A stretch of 64,000 nt of DNA from positions 64,067,603 to 64,131,602 of the forward strand of contig NC_080081.1 in NCBI RefSeq assembly GCF_949987535.1. The letters run 5' to 3'. This stretch comes from Balaenoptera acutorostrata (taxonomy: Eukaryota > Chordata > Mammalia > Artiodactyla > Balaenopteridae). The notes beneath the pieces were generated by a model. It ran no database searches, was not told where the DNA came from, and saw only the letters and a program-made list of their open reading frames with translations. How positions within the stretch are numbered: the stretch's first letter is position 1; every line of letters starts with the position of its first letter. Positions 46,870 through 59,880 of the stretch are shown one piece after another. The position numbers were made by a program, and so were the translations under genes.

Positions 46870-47110
46870 GCTCTATTCATAATGAATTCTGCAGGTCAAT
46901 TTATCCTCAGCAGTGCTGAGCCAGAATTAAAGCAAAGCTTCTACTTAGCTATTGCATTTGCATGCCAAGTCTTTAATTCAGCTGTCAGCTTTTTAGCATT
47001 TACTGTACTTTTGTTAATAAATGTTATTTTGATGGTCTCACGCTAATCAAGCCTATTTGAGACAGGGAGGGGCGGAGGGAAGCACCGAATGTGATTTACA
47101 GAAGAATCAG
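46870..47110. promoter_or_regulatory. Candidate conserved non-coding element
   Basis: Non-repetitive AT-rich stretch with a perfect octamer ATTTGCAT, an E-box CAGCTG within TTTAATTCAGCTGTCAGC, and TTAATAAATGTTATTTTGA. The style resembles vertebrate conserved enhancers. There is no direct evidence of activity. An overlapping 119-codon frame has no recognisable domain. Confidence 0.3.
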
Positions 47111-47229
47111 AGCTTCTTCATGGATGTTAAGAGAATTGTTACCTTACACATGTGCTTTAATCAGAATGTGTAAAATTAAAGTTAGTCAAGTTATAAGTTC
47201 TTTCAAAAGAAAAAAGAAGCCAAGGAAGA

Positions 47230-47475
47230 AGCTTAGATTCATTTATTCTTTTACGAGCAGATACTGAGCACCCGCTTTGTGCCAAATGTTTTTCTAGGCA
47301 CTAGAATGCAGCTGTCCACATGGCAAACAAAAATACCTGCCTTCGAGAAGTTTCTGCTCTAGCGGGGCGGCTATATGGGGTGTCATATATTGCCGGGGGC
47401 TGTGGAAGAAGCTGAGCAGGGAAGTGGACAGAGTTCTGGTGAGGCGGGTGGTTAGGGAAGGTCTAACCTCTGTCA
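47230..47475 (-). repeat. L2-like fragment
   Basis: 'attcatttattcttttacgagcagatactgagcacccgctttgtgccaaatgtttttctaggcac' followed by 'aaaaatacctgccttcgagaagtttctgctctag' is the familiar L2 3' region in reverse. Confidence 0.65.
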
Positions 47476-47945
47476 CATCTTATCCACTTATGGCATAGAA
47501 ATCTGATTTCCATCAACTTTTTTTTTTTGATAACTTATAGCTCCAGAGTAAATTGTTTGACTTTGTGCTCAGTAAGAAACCAGCTTTCAATAATTACACT
47601 TGTTCCATGGCATTTTTCAGGAGGATATTAAGGACTACTACTTCCACCAGCAAGTCTATATTTATTTTTTATACATTGGATCTGCATAGGAAAAGAGAGG
47701 AAAACATGGTTTAAGAATTATTCACCTTAGAACTTTTTTTTCATTTGTTTCTTGTATTATCATTTTTTTTCTAAAATGAGGGTATCTATTCCCTGAGTTT
47801 GGGCAACCTTAACATTATTTTGTATTTCACTCCCTTTGAACACTGGAAGGAAAATGTGCATCTCACCCACCTCCAGGAGCCTAACATTAGCCCTAGAATG
47901 AGGTCACCCCAAGGGAAACCGCTTCCTTTGCCTGAGGGCTTCTCT

Positions 47946-48280
47946 TTTTTTTCAATTTATTTTATTTATTTATTTTTGGCTGCGTTGGGTCTTCGTTGCT
48001 GCGCATGGGCTTCCTGTAGTTGCAGCGAGCGGGGGCCACTCTTCGATGTGGTGTGCGAGCTTCTCACTGCAGTGGCTTCTCTTGTTGTGGACAGGCTTCA
48101 GTAGTTGTGGCATGTGGGCTCAGTAGTTGTGGCTTGCAGGCTCTAGAGCACAGGCTCAGTAGTTGTGGCGTGTTAGTTGCTCAACAGCATGTGGGATCTT
48201 CCCGGACCAGGGCTCGAACCCTTGTCCCCTGCATTGGCAGGTGGATTCTTAACCACTGTGCCACCAGGGGAAGTCCCAAA
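47946..48280 (-). mobile_element. CHR-1-type SINE, antisense
   Basis: The + strand reads T run, TTTATT repeats, 'ggctgcgttgggtcttcgttgctg', several 'cagtagttgtggc' units and the reverse tRNA-derived head ending 'ccaccaggggaagtccc'. Flanking GGCTTCTCT (47,937-47,945 and 48,281-48,289) is a 9-bp target duplication. Confidence 0.9.
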
Positions 48281-48289
48281 GGCTTCTCT

Positions 48290-48980
48290 CTGAAGCACAA
48301 ATGCACAGCTGCTGATCTCAGGACTAACCCAACCAGCCTTGCTTTTCTGTTCTGGAAGGTGCAGATGGTCCTCGGGATTGCAGGTGACTGCTTCTCCTCA
48401 CCAGGATACAACATGTGTTCTCCTTCTCTCCCTAGGTGGCAGCACAAAGACAGAAAAGGGACAAGTGACAACAGATCCACGCAAGGCTTGGCTGCTTCTC
48501 ATGTGATTTAAGACACTCCCAGAGGGCTAAAACTTTTTCTTCTGCACTTCCTAGAAAATCACCGAATGCCAAAAGATGTATTTTAAAGGACTAACCAGGA
48601 CTGTTTTATTTCTGTGATCAATATCGCTAGTCCCTTCAGGCAGCAGCAACTCCCCCTGGAGGCGACTGGCATGGAACTAGAAAGCACCCCTCGTGTGACT
48701 CTGCCCTGAGGAATTCAAGCCATGTCACCCCTCTGCCCCAGCCTACCCACCATAAAGGTATGGGTTTTTAACAGTCTAGTGCTTCGGATTTCAAAACATT
48801 GGGAGGAGAAGGCTCATTGTGAAAACCGGCTCATTTCTTAAGCTGGACCCTGTTGGCCTGCTGTTTTCCTGGGGTTAGGACAGCACTTTTAGGTTTGCAC
48901 GTGGTGACTATAAGTACTAGATTCCACACCAGAAGCTTTGACAGACCGAGTTTCTACCCTTATTAAAAAAAAGAAAAACG
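48290..48980. other. Intergenic, nothing recognised
   Basis: Non-coding sequence without a confident repeat or gene. Confidence 0.5.
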
Positions 48981-49106
48981 GGGAATTCCCGGGAGGTCCA
49001 GGGGGAGGACTCAGCACGTTCACGGCCATGGCAGGGGTTCAATCCCTGGTCAGGGAAACAGGATCCGCAAGCTGCGTGCTGCACCCCCCCAAAAAAAGAA
49101 AAAAGA
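48981..49106 (+). mobile_element. CHR-type SINE, short
   Basis: 'gggaattcccgggaggtcca' begins a tRNA-derived head with 'ggggttcaatccctggtcagg' (B-box) and ends in C run plus A-rich tail. It is a short CHR family member. Confidence 0.75.
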
Positions 49107-52100
49107 AAGCCTGACCTTTCTTTCCTCCTTATCACTTTGGCAGCTTCTACTTCATAACAATACCTGAACATGTGCATTTTATGGTCTGCCGGAGTTGTAA
49201 ACATTGCTTCATTTTTAAAAGATTTGTCCAATGTGTGCATTAGTATAATTATTTAGAGTGAGGGCATAAGATATGGGGGAAAGTTAGAAGTAGATGCCAA
49301 AAAGTAATTTAGCGGGGAATTCTGATGCATAGTGAAGACGTGTAGGGGGCGGTGGGAGGTTTTGTGCAGACATGGCCAGGAGTTTGTGCTGACTCACCAG
49401 CTTGACCCGCAAGAGGATTCGGGTGGAAGCCGCTCGGGTGATCTTCGTGCCTCCAACAGGACCCCAAACCTTCTCTTTGGGAAATAATTTTGTTTCTGAG
49501 TCTCTAACTCCATCAGGTAAGTAGGTTCTGGAAAGTACTCTGTAATTTTTTACACACCTCCTCTCACACAGGGAAATTTTCGTTAATCTGTAGGACCTTT
49601 AACACTCCTGCGCTTCTGTAGCTGATCGTGTGGTGTAGTTGCAGTGAATCCTCGTCTCCAAAAACTCAATTCTAGGAGTCAGTTGTGGAATTCGGGATGT
49701 AGCACAGGCTTCCAAGAGCGAGCGCTCTAAAGAAATTACCTGTTTGATCGCCAGGCCATGTGGGTAGGAATCGAGAGCCTGACACATAGGTGGGCATAAC
49801 ACTGTGGTGTTAAAATCGGGCTTTTTCTGCCTTCTCCTTGCACGATCCCAAATACTGTCCTTGGAGGTCAGTGGACATATATTTTGGCCCAGAGCAACTT
49901 CGGGGTGTGTTGTGTGTCTTTGAGCAAATCGGTTCTCCTTTCAGGACCACATCTCAGGGTGGGAGAGACAACTGGCTTGATGCTGGCCCTTATCTCCCCT
50001 CCTCCTGGAAGACTCACCCCTGGGAAACCTGTGTGGGCACTGTGCTCCCACTTGTGTGAGGCTCCCCCGATTTGAGAAAGACTTGGTGGGACCGTTCTGT
50101 GTCTTCTCCTGGCTCCACTTCTCGGCTGTGTCTCGGCCCTCTGCCTCCCCTCCACGACCCTCTCGGCACACATGCGCTCACATGCACACGCGTACTCACT
50201 GCCTCCGATTTCATCCAGCCCTTGGTGGCCAAAGCCACTGGATACTGAGGACACCCAGGTCGTCACTGGAAGCCCTACTCTCTTACCTGTGCCCCAACCT
50301 CATATTCCACTGGCCTCTGAACTTTGAAGAACTACTAACATTTCAAATGCAGCACACCTAACATTACGAAAATTCATTATTGTTTTTTCTTTACACAAGT
50401 AAAGATGCTTCCTCCAAAAGTTAAAAAGAGAAAGCAAGAGCTGTTACCAGCCTCACCCCCACCCAGGCTCCTCTAGGAACTGTCTCCTTGGCCCCGAATA
50501 AGGTCCTTTTAATTACCCGATTTCCAATATCGTTTCCTCTATCCTTCTTCTAGCTGGCAGCCCTGTAGTCCCTTTTCATGCAACCAACTTCATTGCTTTA
50601 TCTAAGAATCAAATCCTATTGATTCCTCCTTCAGAAATACCCCCCAGGACAGAAATGCTTCCCAGCGCTCTCACATAAGCCCCCTCCCCGCCTGCAGCCG
50701 GCTGCCACCAAGCGTCAGGTTTCCCACCCGAGTGTCAGCTGTCTTGAGGGCAGAGACCACGTGGCCCAGGTCTCCTCGCAGAGCTGAGTGTGTTTCGTGT
50801 GTTCCACGAAAGCACGTGAGTCATTGATGCACAAATAAAACGAGACGCTCCTTGTCTGTCAAATTGTCAGGAGTGCTCAGAGCTGGAGCAGTTGTGGGAA
50901 ACGGGCACTGCTAAGGGGAATGTAAAAAGGTACAACTTCTGGGGAGGCCGGGTTGGAAACAAATGTCAGAAGCTTTAAATGTTTGCACTGCCTTTGCTTC
51001 AGCAATATCCACTGTTAGAAATACAGGCTTGGGAAATAATCATGAATATGTGCAAAGCATTAGCTATAAGAGTATTCGTTGTGAGACTGTATAAATAGTG
51101 AATAATTGAGAAAAAAACTAAATTGGACAGCTGAGGGAAATTAGCTTTTAAAATTGGTGTTCAAAGTATAAGTAATTTCTCTCTCTTTTGTCTTTTCTTT
51201 CTTCTTGTTTGTCTCCTTATGTTAGAAATTTTTATGACAAACATGTATTATTATTACATTAATACAAAAATAATAACCTTAAAAATACTTGGTTTATTTA
51301 TACCATGAGTTCCTTAAAGTTTTTCTTTCAAGATTATTATTTTTAGTTTTTAAAATTAAGTTTCTTGCAGAAAGAATTGAGGTTTCACTATTGTGCGTTT
51401 AGTATTCAAGTGTATTCTTAGCAAATCTATAAGTAATCACATAATTGCTCTTCTTTCCTCAAACCTTTGACAGTTTCAGATCCCTGTCATTGCTTCCTTG
51501 GCTTCACTTACCCAGTCAAAACTATGTTTTGCTTTAAATTGTATGCATTTGACATGTACACGGACGGTGAAATTAATTAATTTTGCTTTGAAGATTTACT
51601 AAGAGCCCCAGAAATCATTGCAGATACACTGGGGTATTTCACAACCAGACTGAGAATTACTGTATCTGTCTACAAAACTGAGGTGAAGCAAAAAAACATG
51701 ACTGATTAAAGAAAACACAGAAAATAACCTGACATTTGTTGCTACTCGCCCTTTTCTGGTTTTCTTCCCTAGCACATAGTAACCAAATTACTCAACTTCG
51801 AAGTAAGAACTGAAGTCCCTATCCCACCACCCCATACACATACCCACTGCTTCACTTCTGACTTCTCGGTGCTTTCTCACTGCTCTTAGGGTGAAGCCCC
51901 CCATCCTCCCCGTGACCTGCAAGGCCTTGCCCGCCAGAGCTCCAACCCTTCCATCTCGGTTACAGACACACTACTTTTTAGATGCTTACTCTGGCTCCAC
52001 GGCTGTTAGACCTGCTATTTCTCACCTAGAAGGTTCTGCAAGCCCTTGCGAATTAACTAAGTTCTGATCTTCCTGAGTTGGCCATGGGAAGCCTTAGGGA

Positions 52101-52399
52101 GGCTCGGCTGACCTTCCAGGCCAGGTCAGACTCCCTGCAGCAGCTCTCCTGGCAGCCGGTACATCTCCTTCCTGCAACTTTCACAGAGACGTGGTGATAT
52201 TTGTACACATAATGATTAGACAAATGTTTCTCTCTCCAACTACACAGAACTTCAGGAAGGCAGAGACCATTTCAGCTTAGCATTTCTGCAGAAAAGAGGT
52301 CACATAGCAGGGCTGAGACCCTTTGCAGGGTTGGCCCTTGGTTGATGTCTAGAACCTTGGCTTCTCACACTGAGATCCTCCGAGCGGCCCACGGTGCCC
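49107..52399. other. Intergenic, mostly unrecognised, L2 traces
   Basis: L2-like pieces occur at about 50,745-50,850 and 51,850-52,270 ('cctccccgtgacctgcaaggccttgc'). The GC-richer 49,840-50,270 stretch has overlapping frames on both strands without domains or splice logic, which I regard as chance. Confidence 0.5.
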
Positions 52400-52800
52400 C
52401 CAGATGGCACAAACAATGTGGTGTATGCTGAACACCTGCTTTTCTACTGGGGCTCTGGAATTTGGGAACGTGCTGGCCAGGGGGTGCTCACGTGACCAGC
52501 CCCCAATAAAGACCTCAAGCCGAAGTCTCCAATGGTCTCTCAAGCAGTCACTGCCTGCGGGTGGCCGCACTTGGCTGGGGGGTGCACTCTGTGTGACCCC
52601 TCTCACCGGGGGTGGTGGGAACAAGCCTGAGGAAGACTGCACCTGATTCCTCCCACTCTGCCTGCTTCTCTTCCCTTGCGATTCGCCTGCGTCCTTATCA
52701 CACAGCTGTAATAAATCTTGGCCGTGAATACAACTGCATACAACTTCTGAGTCCTCACAGCGAATATTTGAATGGGAGAGCGGTATGGTCAACACACCAT
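52400..52800 (+). repeat. LTR-like remnant
   Basis: The pattern 'ccccaataaagacctcaagcc' early and 'cacagctgtaataaatcttggccgtgaatacaactgcat' followed by 'ttctgagtcctcacagcgaat' near the end resembles old mammalian LTRs with a poly(A) signal. Family not assigned. Confidence 0.45.
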
Positions 52801-53219
52801 TGTATCCCCAGAACCCTGCACAGTATTTGACATTTTGTAAATGATTTACTACCTATTTTTTGAAAGGAAAATGAAAATGACCTCAGAGGACTAGGGCTAA
52901 GGCTATCCTGTGGAAATTCTCAAAAGAACTAAGAAATAGAACTTATCAACTACATTCTAATAACCTGAAGAATGTACATACTTCTAAAAAAGGCAGAATG
53001 AAATTGATTCAGGAAAGTTAGCGATGTCAGAGCCTGTCAGAATTTCTCACAAAGACGAATGTTCTGGATCTGTGACAGGGCTGGGGAGCCACGGACCAGG
53101 ACCTGCACACGGGCCCCCCATGCGGTTTCCAGCTTTCCTGTCCCCTCCCTCCTTCACCACGTCTGTACACTGTCAGCCAATTGGATCAAGCAGAGTGACA
53201 CTCAGTATTGGGAGCAGCG

Positions 53220-53330
53220 CAACTTTGGAATCGTCTGGAAGCCTTAAAAAAGACATGCTGGGACCCCACCCCTAGAGATTCTGATATAATTGGTGTGCTG
53301 TGTGGTCTGGGCACCAGGACTTCCATGTGC
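53220..53330 (+). repeat. MER5A-like DNA transposon fragment
   Basis: 'aatcgtctggaagccttaaaaaagacatgctgggaccccacccctagagattctgatataattggt' matches the familiar hAT-type MER5 consensus. Confidence 0.7.
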
Positions 53331-55344
53331 CGCCCCTCCTGATACCCTCACTCCCCTTATTTTCCTCCCTCGCCCCATCTCGACCTTGACAATTGTATTT
53401 CCCAAGATCCAGGCTCCCACTCAAGGCCAATCTCTTCTTATTTTTTGGAAGACTTCTTAAAATTTCTGTTTTCTGCCAATAGGCAGGCACACTGATCAGA
53501 GGAAGAAATAACACCTTTTATCTCAACAGTACCGGAGGGGAGCCGCTAGGACAAGCAGGCGGAACTCAAAACCGTAAAAATCAGAGCCATTTCAGAGAGG
53601 GTCACGACTAAGAACATCCCGACGGTGCAAAGTCATTCCTGAGAATGTTGTTTTTAACAATGATCAGCCATCTACACCACCACTCGGCTGCCCCTCTCCC
53701 CCATGCATGCTTCACTGACCTATAAAATGAAGTTAATTTTATTTTGAATATTTGGTAAGAGCTCATTATCCTTGATGAGGGTGCGCATGTCATTTACTGC
53801 CTTTGGGAAGCACTCTACTCCAGGAAACGTAAACTCATCCGTTGCCAGTTTTCCACTCTTCTCTGGGGAAGACGGCCGACTCTGAGATGCATCAGCGTTA
53901 ACTGGCAGAGCTGTGATTTCTTTCTTCTTTGTAGCACCCAGCAGGGCTGCTCAGGGAATCCAGTGGGTGATAAACAGGGTGAGGAGGGTTATCTAGGTCT
54001 TGAAAGTCAGCAGAGGAGTTTGACTTTGAAGTGGATGGAAGTGTAGGTTCTCAAACAGAAGAGAGGAGCCGTGAAAAGAGGGAGGGCTCTGCGGAGAAGG
54101 TGGGCCTGGGCCGGAATGATTGGATTTAGGCAGGTGTGGCCCGAAGCCAGGCCCAAAGGAGCAAAGAGCTCCTTTGGGAGCGCATGCACCTACTGTGCGC
54201 CCACCTGCCCTTTGCTCAGAAGGAAACATGGAGAATTCCTGAGGCAGTCTCAGCTCTGGAGAATCCCTTTAGGGTATAATTACACTCTTCCTCTGCTTGG
54301 TGCTGTGGCCTAAAGGTGGCAGTGGAAATGCCAAGACAGGTTGTGGTTAGAACCTCTGCCCCTGGGAGAGTCCACAAAGGCTGGCTAACAGGCCTGGGTG
54401 GACGTGGCCTGTCCAGGGGCCCTGGGGTTGGGCAGGCCCAGGCAGGAGTGAAGTCAGGAGACCTCATTTACTCAGGTGCTAAGAATGGCGTCAACTTTCA
54501 AAGCCCTCAAGTCGGTTTTATGCCGGGCAGAGGTGACAAATCAGCTAATGGGCACTAATCATTTTGTGGCTCATTTATCTTCCCAGTGAATACTTTTCAA
54601 CACAAGCATTTACATTTCCAAAGAATAAAGACTTGTAAAAAGGCTGGTGGAATTTATGGCTGCAGGAAACTGGCTCCCAGTTTGCTCTGCTGACAGGTTT
54701 ATAAGGCCAAGGAAGTTCATAAGGTAAAATGAATTTCCAAGCAAATGAATTTTTCGGAAATGAATTTTGGAACTTTTTTTTAAAAAAAACATATACCAAG
54801 GTTATTTGCATTGATTTCATTAGTGAACAATGAAAAGTGGTCAAAATGCAGTATATCTTATTTTTTTTAATGTGAACAAAAGCACCAATGGCTTTTTGTT
54901 TGTCTTGTTTTTAAGAAACGATCTGGGTAAAAGATTCCTTGGGTCTTCAAAGATATTTATTTGGTCTATTTTTTAAATGGATGATTTGTCTAAATAATTT
55001 TGTTGAAGTTAGTAAATATCCTGTCGTTTACAGTGTAGTTTCCGGAGCACTGGCCTGGCCAGGCGGAACGTGGTTACCGTAACACGTAACAGCCTGAATT
55101 CGGTCATCAGGGAACTGAGAGCAGAGGGGGATCCTGTTATTTCGGTTGCATTCAGGATTAGAGACTAAATCAGTACATATTAAAAGTATTAAAAGGCCTG
55201 GGTTTTAAAAAGTTGCCATGGAGATGGGAAGGCAGGCAGGAGGCAAGGGCCCTGGAGACTGGAGATGTTACCGCAGCCCATGCATGTCAGGCAGGACAGG
55301 TCTTCACACCTGCGAGAGTTGCTCCAGGAAGAACACTTGGCCCC
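53331..55344. other. Intergenic, nothing recognised
   Basis: No confident gene or repeat in 2 kb. Moderately GC-rich around 53,950-54,500. Short frames lack domains. Confidence 0.5.
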
Positions 55345-55760
55345 AAAACCAGGAAGGCCAGGATTTCAGTCCTGGCTCTGCCATCCTGAAAAGTTATCTA
55401 ACCCCTTGAACCCCCTATTACCATGCCTCTAAAATGGAGCAGGTAATAATACGTGCTCCCAGGAGTATTAACATATGTAAAGTTCCTAGCCCAGAGCCAG
55501 GCCCTAGTAATTTTTCTCTACAAGTTAGTTCTTCACTAGACACTTCAGAGGCCCAAGCTGCTCCCCCATCCAAGCAGCCTTGAGCCTAGATTCCACTACC
55601 CGTGATTCGTTTCTTGGACTTAAACCTTGGGTTGTCCACCCTGTCTTAAGGCTTTAGAGAGCCTTTCCCCTCATTGGAGAAATGAGGTCCAGAAAGATAA
55701 GACGTCTTGCCCAAATGATAAACTAAGAAAATACCCTGAATACTTTAAATCTATAACCGG
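55345..55760. repeat. MIR fragments
   Basis: A sense MIR lies at about 55,345-55,515 ('tttcagtcctggctctgcca', 'taccatgcctctaaaatggagcaggtaataatacgtgc'). A weak antisense MIR-like stretch lies at 55,650-55,740. Confidence 0.65.
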
Positions 55761-55829
55761 GGGTAATCACCAGTTAAATCCATTTCACCTGTAACCTGTC
55801 TTTACACATCAAGGTTGTTTTTAATTATT

Positions 55830-56330
55830 GCTGCAGAAGACCTGCACCTCATCCAAGAAGCAGGGGGCCTAAACAAGATGTTTGCCCGAGGTGTTTTCCA
55901 GGAACTTGGCATCACCTGTGTCTATTTGGAGCTGAGCTAGTTAAGGCTGGAAAGGACCACTGACCCTCCAACCGGGCATGCGCGAGTGTCCTCTAGGTGA
56001 CCTTTTGATGTCAGAGGGCCGGGAACTCCACCCTCAGATCAGGCCAGGTGCCTCCGTTTTTGAACGTGCAGAGGCCTGTAGCTTAGTTACACCTGCACAG
56101 AATGACAATTACCCACCTTTTCCCAGCAACCTTTCTGCGAGCTCCCCACGCCCCAGACCGCCCTGCTGCTTTATGCTTTATCCTATAAATACCCGCGCCC
56201 CTTGCCTTCAGGGAGGTAAGTCTGAGATCTCTTTGCTCACGTGCCTTTCTTTGCTGCAAGCCTGGCTGTCAGCATTTTGGCTTGCTGAGCATCGGGGAAA
56301 TGAGTGATTTAGCAACAAATCTACCTGAGT
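55830..56330 (+). repeat. Possible solo LTR
   Basis: There is a TATA-type promoter text (CCTATAAATACCCGCGCCCC, about 56,181) followed by 'ttgctgcaagcctggctgtcagcattttggcttgctgagcat'. This resembles U3-R of a class I LTR. I could not define clean ends or a target duplication. Confidence 0.4.
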
Positions 56331-56989
56331 GTTCAAGATATCTATATGCTCTGGAAAGTGAAATCCCCTATCCTATTATTTTTCTTTAAAGGATTTTCAA
56401 AATTAGCTGCTTCAATCATTTAGGCTTTTCATGTCGTAATTTGAAATACTAACGTCTGCGTAGCTTTCTGGTTTAAGGTGAAGGTGGGAGGTCTGTCTTT
56501 TCTTCTTTGAAGTTGTAGAAAGCAAAAGGGAAATAAGAAATGAAGACTTGATTTCCATTTTCAGCAAAAAGCAGGAGTTAAAGCTGAAAATTACAAAACA
56601 GGTGGATGGGCTGGAAAAAGCAGGGGAGCATATAGGAGGGAGAGGAGAGGCCAGTACTTGACTGCAGAAATCAGGATGAGTCAGCAAAATGTATTTGTAA
56701 AAGAGATTAGGTGAGAAACAGAATCTAAGCCTCATGTTTACAACAGAGAGTCGATGTGCAAACAGGGCAGCAAAAACTCTTCTGGACCCAGTTTGGTTGT
56801 GGAAAGTAGAGGTGATGGGGTTTTAAAAAATTGCACACTTGCAGGGAACGCCCTACCTACAAGCAGCAGGGAAAAAGAGATGCTTTTTGAAAAACCCCAC
56901 AGCTGCTTGTCATTATTGGCTGGGGGGAATATATCTATAAGCAGCACAAGACCCTGGTTCATAATGAAAATTCCTGCTAGGCTGGGATG
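56331..56989. other. Intergenic, nothing recognised
   Basis: Non-coding sequence without a confident repeat or gene. Confidence 0.45.
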
Positions 56990-57614
56990 TGGCCCTGCAA
57001 GTATCTGGTCCAAGAAAAACTCACCTGCCTCAAAGGTGAGGCATCAAAAAGAACAAACCCAAGTTATTTCAAAGATACAAAACCAAAAAAGATCAGGAAA
57101 AATAAACAGCAGATAAAATGCTGCCAGAGAGCAGACAAAAACAGTAAGAAAAAGTATTTTTACTACCAACGTAAAATATTTAATGAAGCAGTTACCTCTA
57201 CAAAGCCTGGGCACAAAGCAGAGACGCAGGAATCTATTTGGCAGTGATAACAGGACAACAAGAGACAACATGTGAGCTGACAGGGTCCAGGGTACAAACA
57301 GAAGGAAAAGAAAGAAACCAAAGAAACAGGGATGAATTGGAAGGAAAAAGAGTCAACAATAAAAGCTTAAGGAGCTTAGAGGATCAAAATGAGAAAAACC
57401 AAGCAAAATTAAATGGATATGGGTATAAAAAAGATTTATTAAACAGGACACAAAGTGAGCATAATATTGATGCAAAAACCTGGTAATAATTGTACAACTG
57501 AAAAAACTTTACTGATGCAAAAAATGGAAAACAAAATCTTACCAAATAGACTCAAGAAACTCAAAAGAATAATACAATGTGACAAAGCGGGGTTTACTCA
57601 ATGCAAAGTGGTTC

Positions 57615-58282
57615 TGTTACCGAAAGTGGGCGTCCGGCTGCTCGCTGCTCAGAAGCCAATAAAGAGGCAAGGTTTGTGGAAAGGAAAGTTTGCTTTATTT
57701 CAGAGGCCGGCGGCTGGTGGGGGGAATTCCGGGCCAAAGGCCGACTCCCCCCACCTCCACTGACAACCAGTGGGCAAGAGCTTTTATAGACGGAACGGAG
57801 GGAGGGGGCTACCTATAGTGATAGAAACAGCACGGTCAGCTCTGACGATCATCTTGAAATTGGTCCTGCAGTGATCTGATCAGCGTCATCTTGATTGTTT
57901 CAAGTACAATTAGGCTTCAGTTCCAGGGTCAGTTTGTTCCCATTTCCTTGAGGCCAGTTCTCGGAATCGCGGCAGCTTATGTCATGGCTACAGTCTGGTC
58001 ATCATGTAGTTAACTTCTTCCACCTGGTGGGGTTACAGTATCTACAAGCCAGCTCACAGGATATGGCTCAGAATATTATCTATAGCCCTTGAGAAGGAAC
58101 TAAAGGTCCTTGACTTTGCTCCATGACTAAACTATTATTATTTTGTCCTGTTTGACCGATTTTCTTTGTTTCTGCGTTTTCTCACTTCTCTGATGAAACT
58201 TATTCTTTGGCTAAAGTTTTTTTTACAGACAAAAGGCAGGCTGAGGACACAGGGAAGGACCATAGGGTACTGCTCCATTTCA
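57615..58282 (-). mobile_element. Solo LTR with 4-bp target duplication
   Basis: This is a 668-bp element beginning TG (57,615) and ending CA (58,282), flanked by GTTC at 57,611-57,614 and 58,283-58,286, inside an ancient L1. Read on the - strand it has AATAAA near 57,695 (AAATAAAGCAAACTTTCC), giving U3-R-U5 order on that strand. A 4-bp duplication fits class I retroviruses. No internal region remains, so it arose by LTR-LTR recombination. Confidence 0.85.
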
Positions 58283-59394
58283 GTTCAATATTAGGAAGTC
58301 TAGTTATGTGAATTCACCACATTAATGATCAAAGAAAAATATGTATCTCTTTAGATGCTTAAAAGTAAAATTCAGTGTCTCTTACTGATGTAAGAAATTC
58401 AGTGAATTAGGAACAGATGTGTACTTCCCTAACCAAACTGAAAGTCAACATTATGTTTAAAGGAGAAATACCAATAGCATTCCTATTAAAGGCAGGAATA
58501 AGATTTAAATGTTATAAACAGTTAGAAAAGAGAAATTAGATATACAAAAATTGAAGAGTAAAGTTATCATAATTTGTATACTTGGATAACCCAAAAGGAA
58601 GATTATGAAGATTTCAGTAAGGTGGCTTAATATAAAATCAACATTTTCAAAAGCTTTCATGCATTTAAACAACTTGTTAGAAGATGCAATGCAAAAAGAG
58701 ACCTTTTTACACTTACAGTAACAAAAAAAAGCCAAGGTAACCAAGAATAAACCTAAGAAATGTTCCAGATCTATATGAAAAAAACTTTAAATTGATCCTA
58801 AAAGACACAAGAGCAGTCTTAAACAAATGCAAATATTCTTGAATAAAAGGAGTGAATTTTAAAAAGATGTCAAATCTCCCTGAATTAAATATCCCTGTGT
58901 TTAAATACTACCAAGATAATTTTGTAACTAGTAACTATATGTATGCATCAGAACAAATTCCAAGTGGATCAAAAGTTAAATGCTCAAAGTAATAGAATAA
59001 ATTTGGGAGACTTAAAATTCTTTATAGCAAAAATCAACATAAGCAAAGTTCAAAGACAAGTGGGGAAAAAAAATATTTGCACCTCATCACAAAGAACTAA
59101 TTTTCTAGAAACTGAGAAGTAAAAGGACAAGCCAATAGAAAAATGGGTGAGAAAATGGGCACTTTAAATGAATGGAAATAAACCAGATTGCAAAATGCAT
59201 TTTTCCTTTGACTCACTAATTTTATTTCTGGGAACTTGAAACAGTATAAAAAAGATATACAGGCAAAATTATTCATTACATCTTTAGTTGAAATAACACA
59301 AGATTGGTAACAACCTTGATGCTCATCTGAGGGGCTAATTAAATAAATCATGTGTACCTGCATAATGTGTTCAGGTTATAAGTTGCTATAGGAC

Positions 59395-59880
59395 CTCAAA
59401 ATAATACATTGTTGTTCTGACTTCTATTATCTCTCACTGCTCCGTGGGTTGATGGGGCTCAGCTGGGTGCTTCTCACTTAGGAATTCTCGTGGAGTTGCG
59501 GTCAGATGGTAGTTGGGCTGGAATCACCTGAGGTCTCCACTGTTTTCCTTGCCCTGTCTGGGGTGTGGGCCAGCATGGCAGAAATAGCTGGGGACCAGCC
59601 GAGCATCTCTCTATGCAAGGTCTCTCCATGTGGCTAGCTTGGGCTACCTCACAGCATGGAGGTCTGAGGGACATCAGACTTCTCCCCAAGCACCTGGCCC
59701 CCCAGGGGGAGTGTCCCCGGTGGCAGGAGGTGGGAACAGACAGCTTCATGCCTGACCTACAAACACAGCCTCACTTGCACTATATTCTGTTGGCCAAACA
59801 AGTCACTAAGGCCACCACATATTCAAGAATCCATCTCTCAATGAGAAGAGAAGCAAAGAATTTGGGGCCATCTTTGACTT
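59395..59880. repeat. Unassigned interspersed repeat
   Basis: 'ggttgatggggctcagctgggtgcttctcac' through 'tattctgttggccaaacaagtcactaaggcc' looks like a familiar mammalian medium-reiterated repeat within the ancient L1. I cannot name the family. Confidence 0.4.

Noticed and set aside
46687..47046. 119-codon frame with a hydrophobic C-terminal half
   Set aside because: It starts inside a MIR and has no recognisable family or exon structure. I treat the region as possible non-coding element only.
49868..50266. Overlapping frames of 132 and 101 codons on opposite strands
   Set aside because: They lie in a locally GC-richer stretch where stops are rare. No domain or splice sites are seen.
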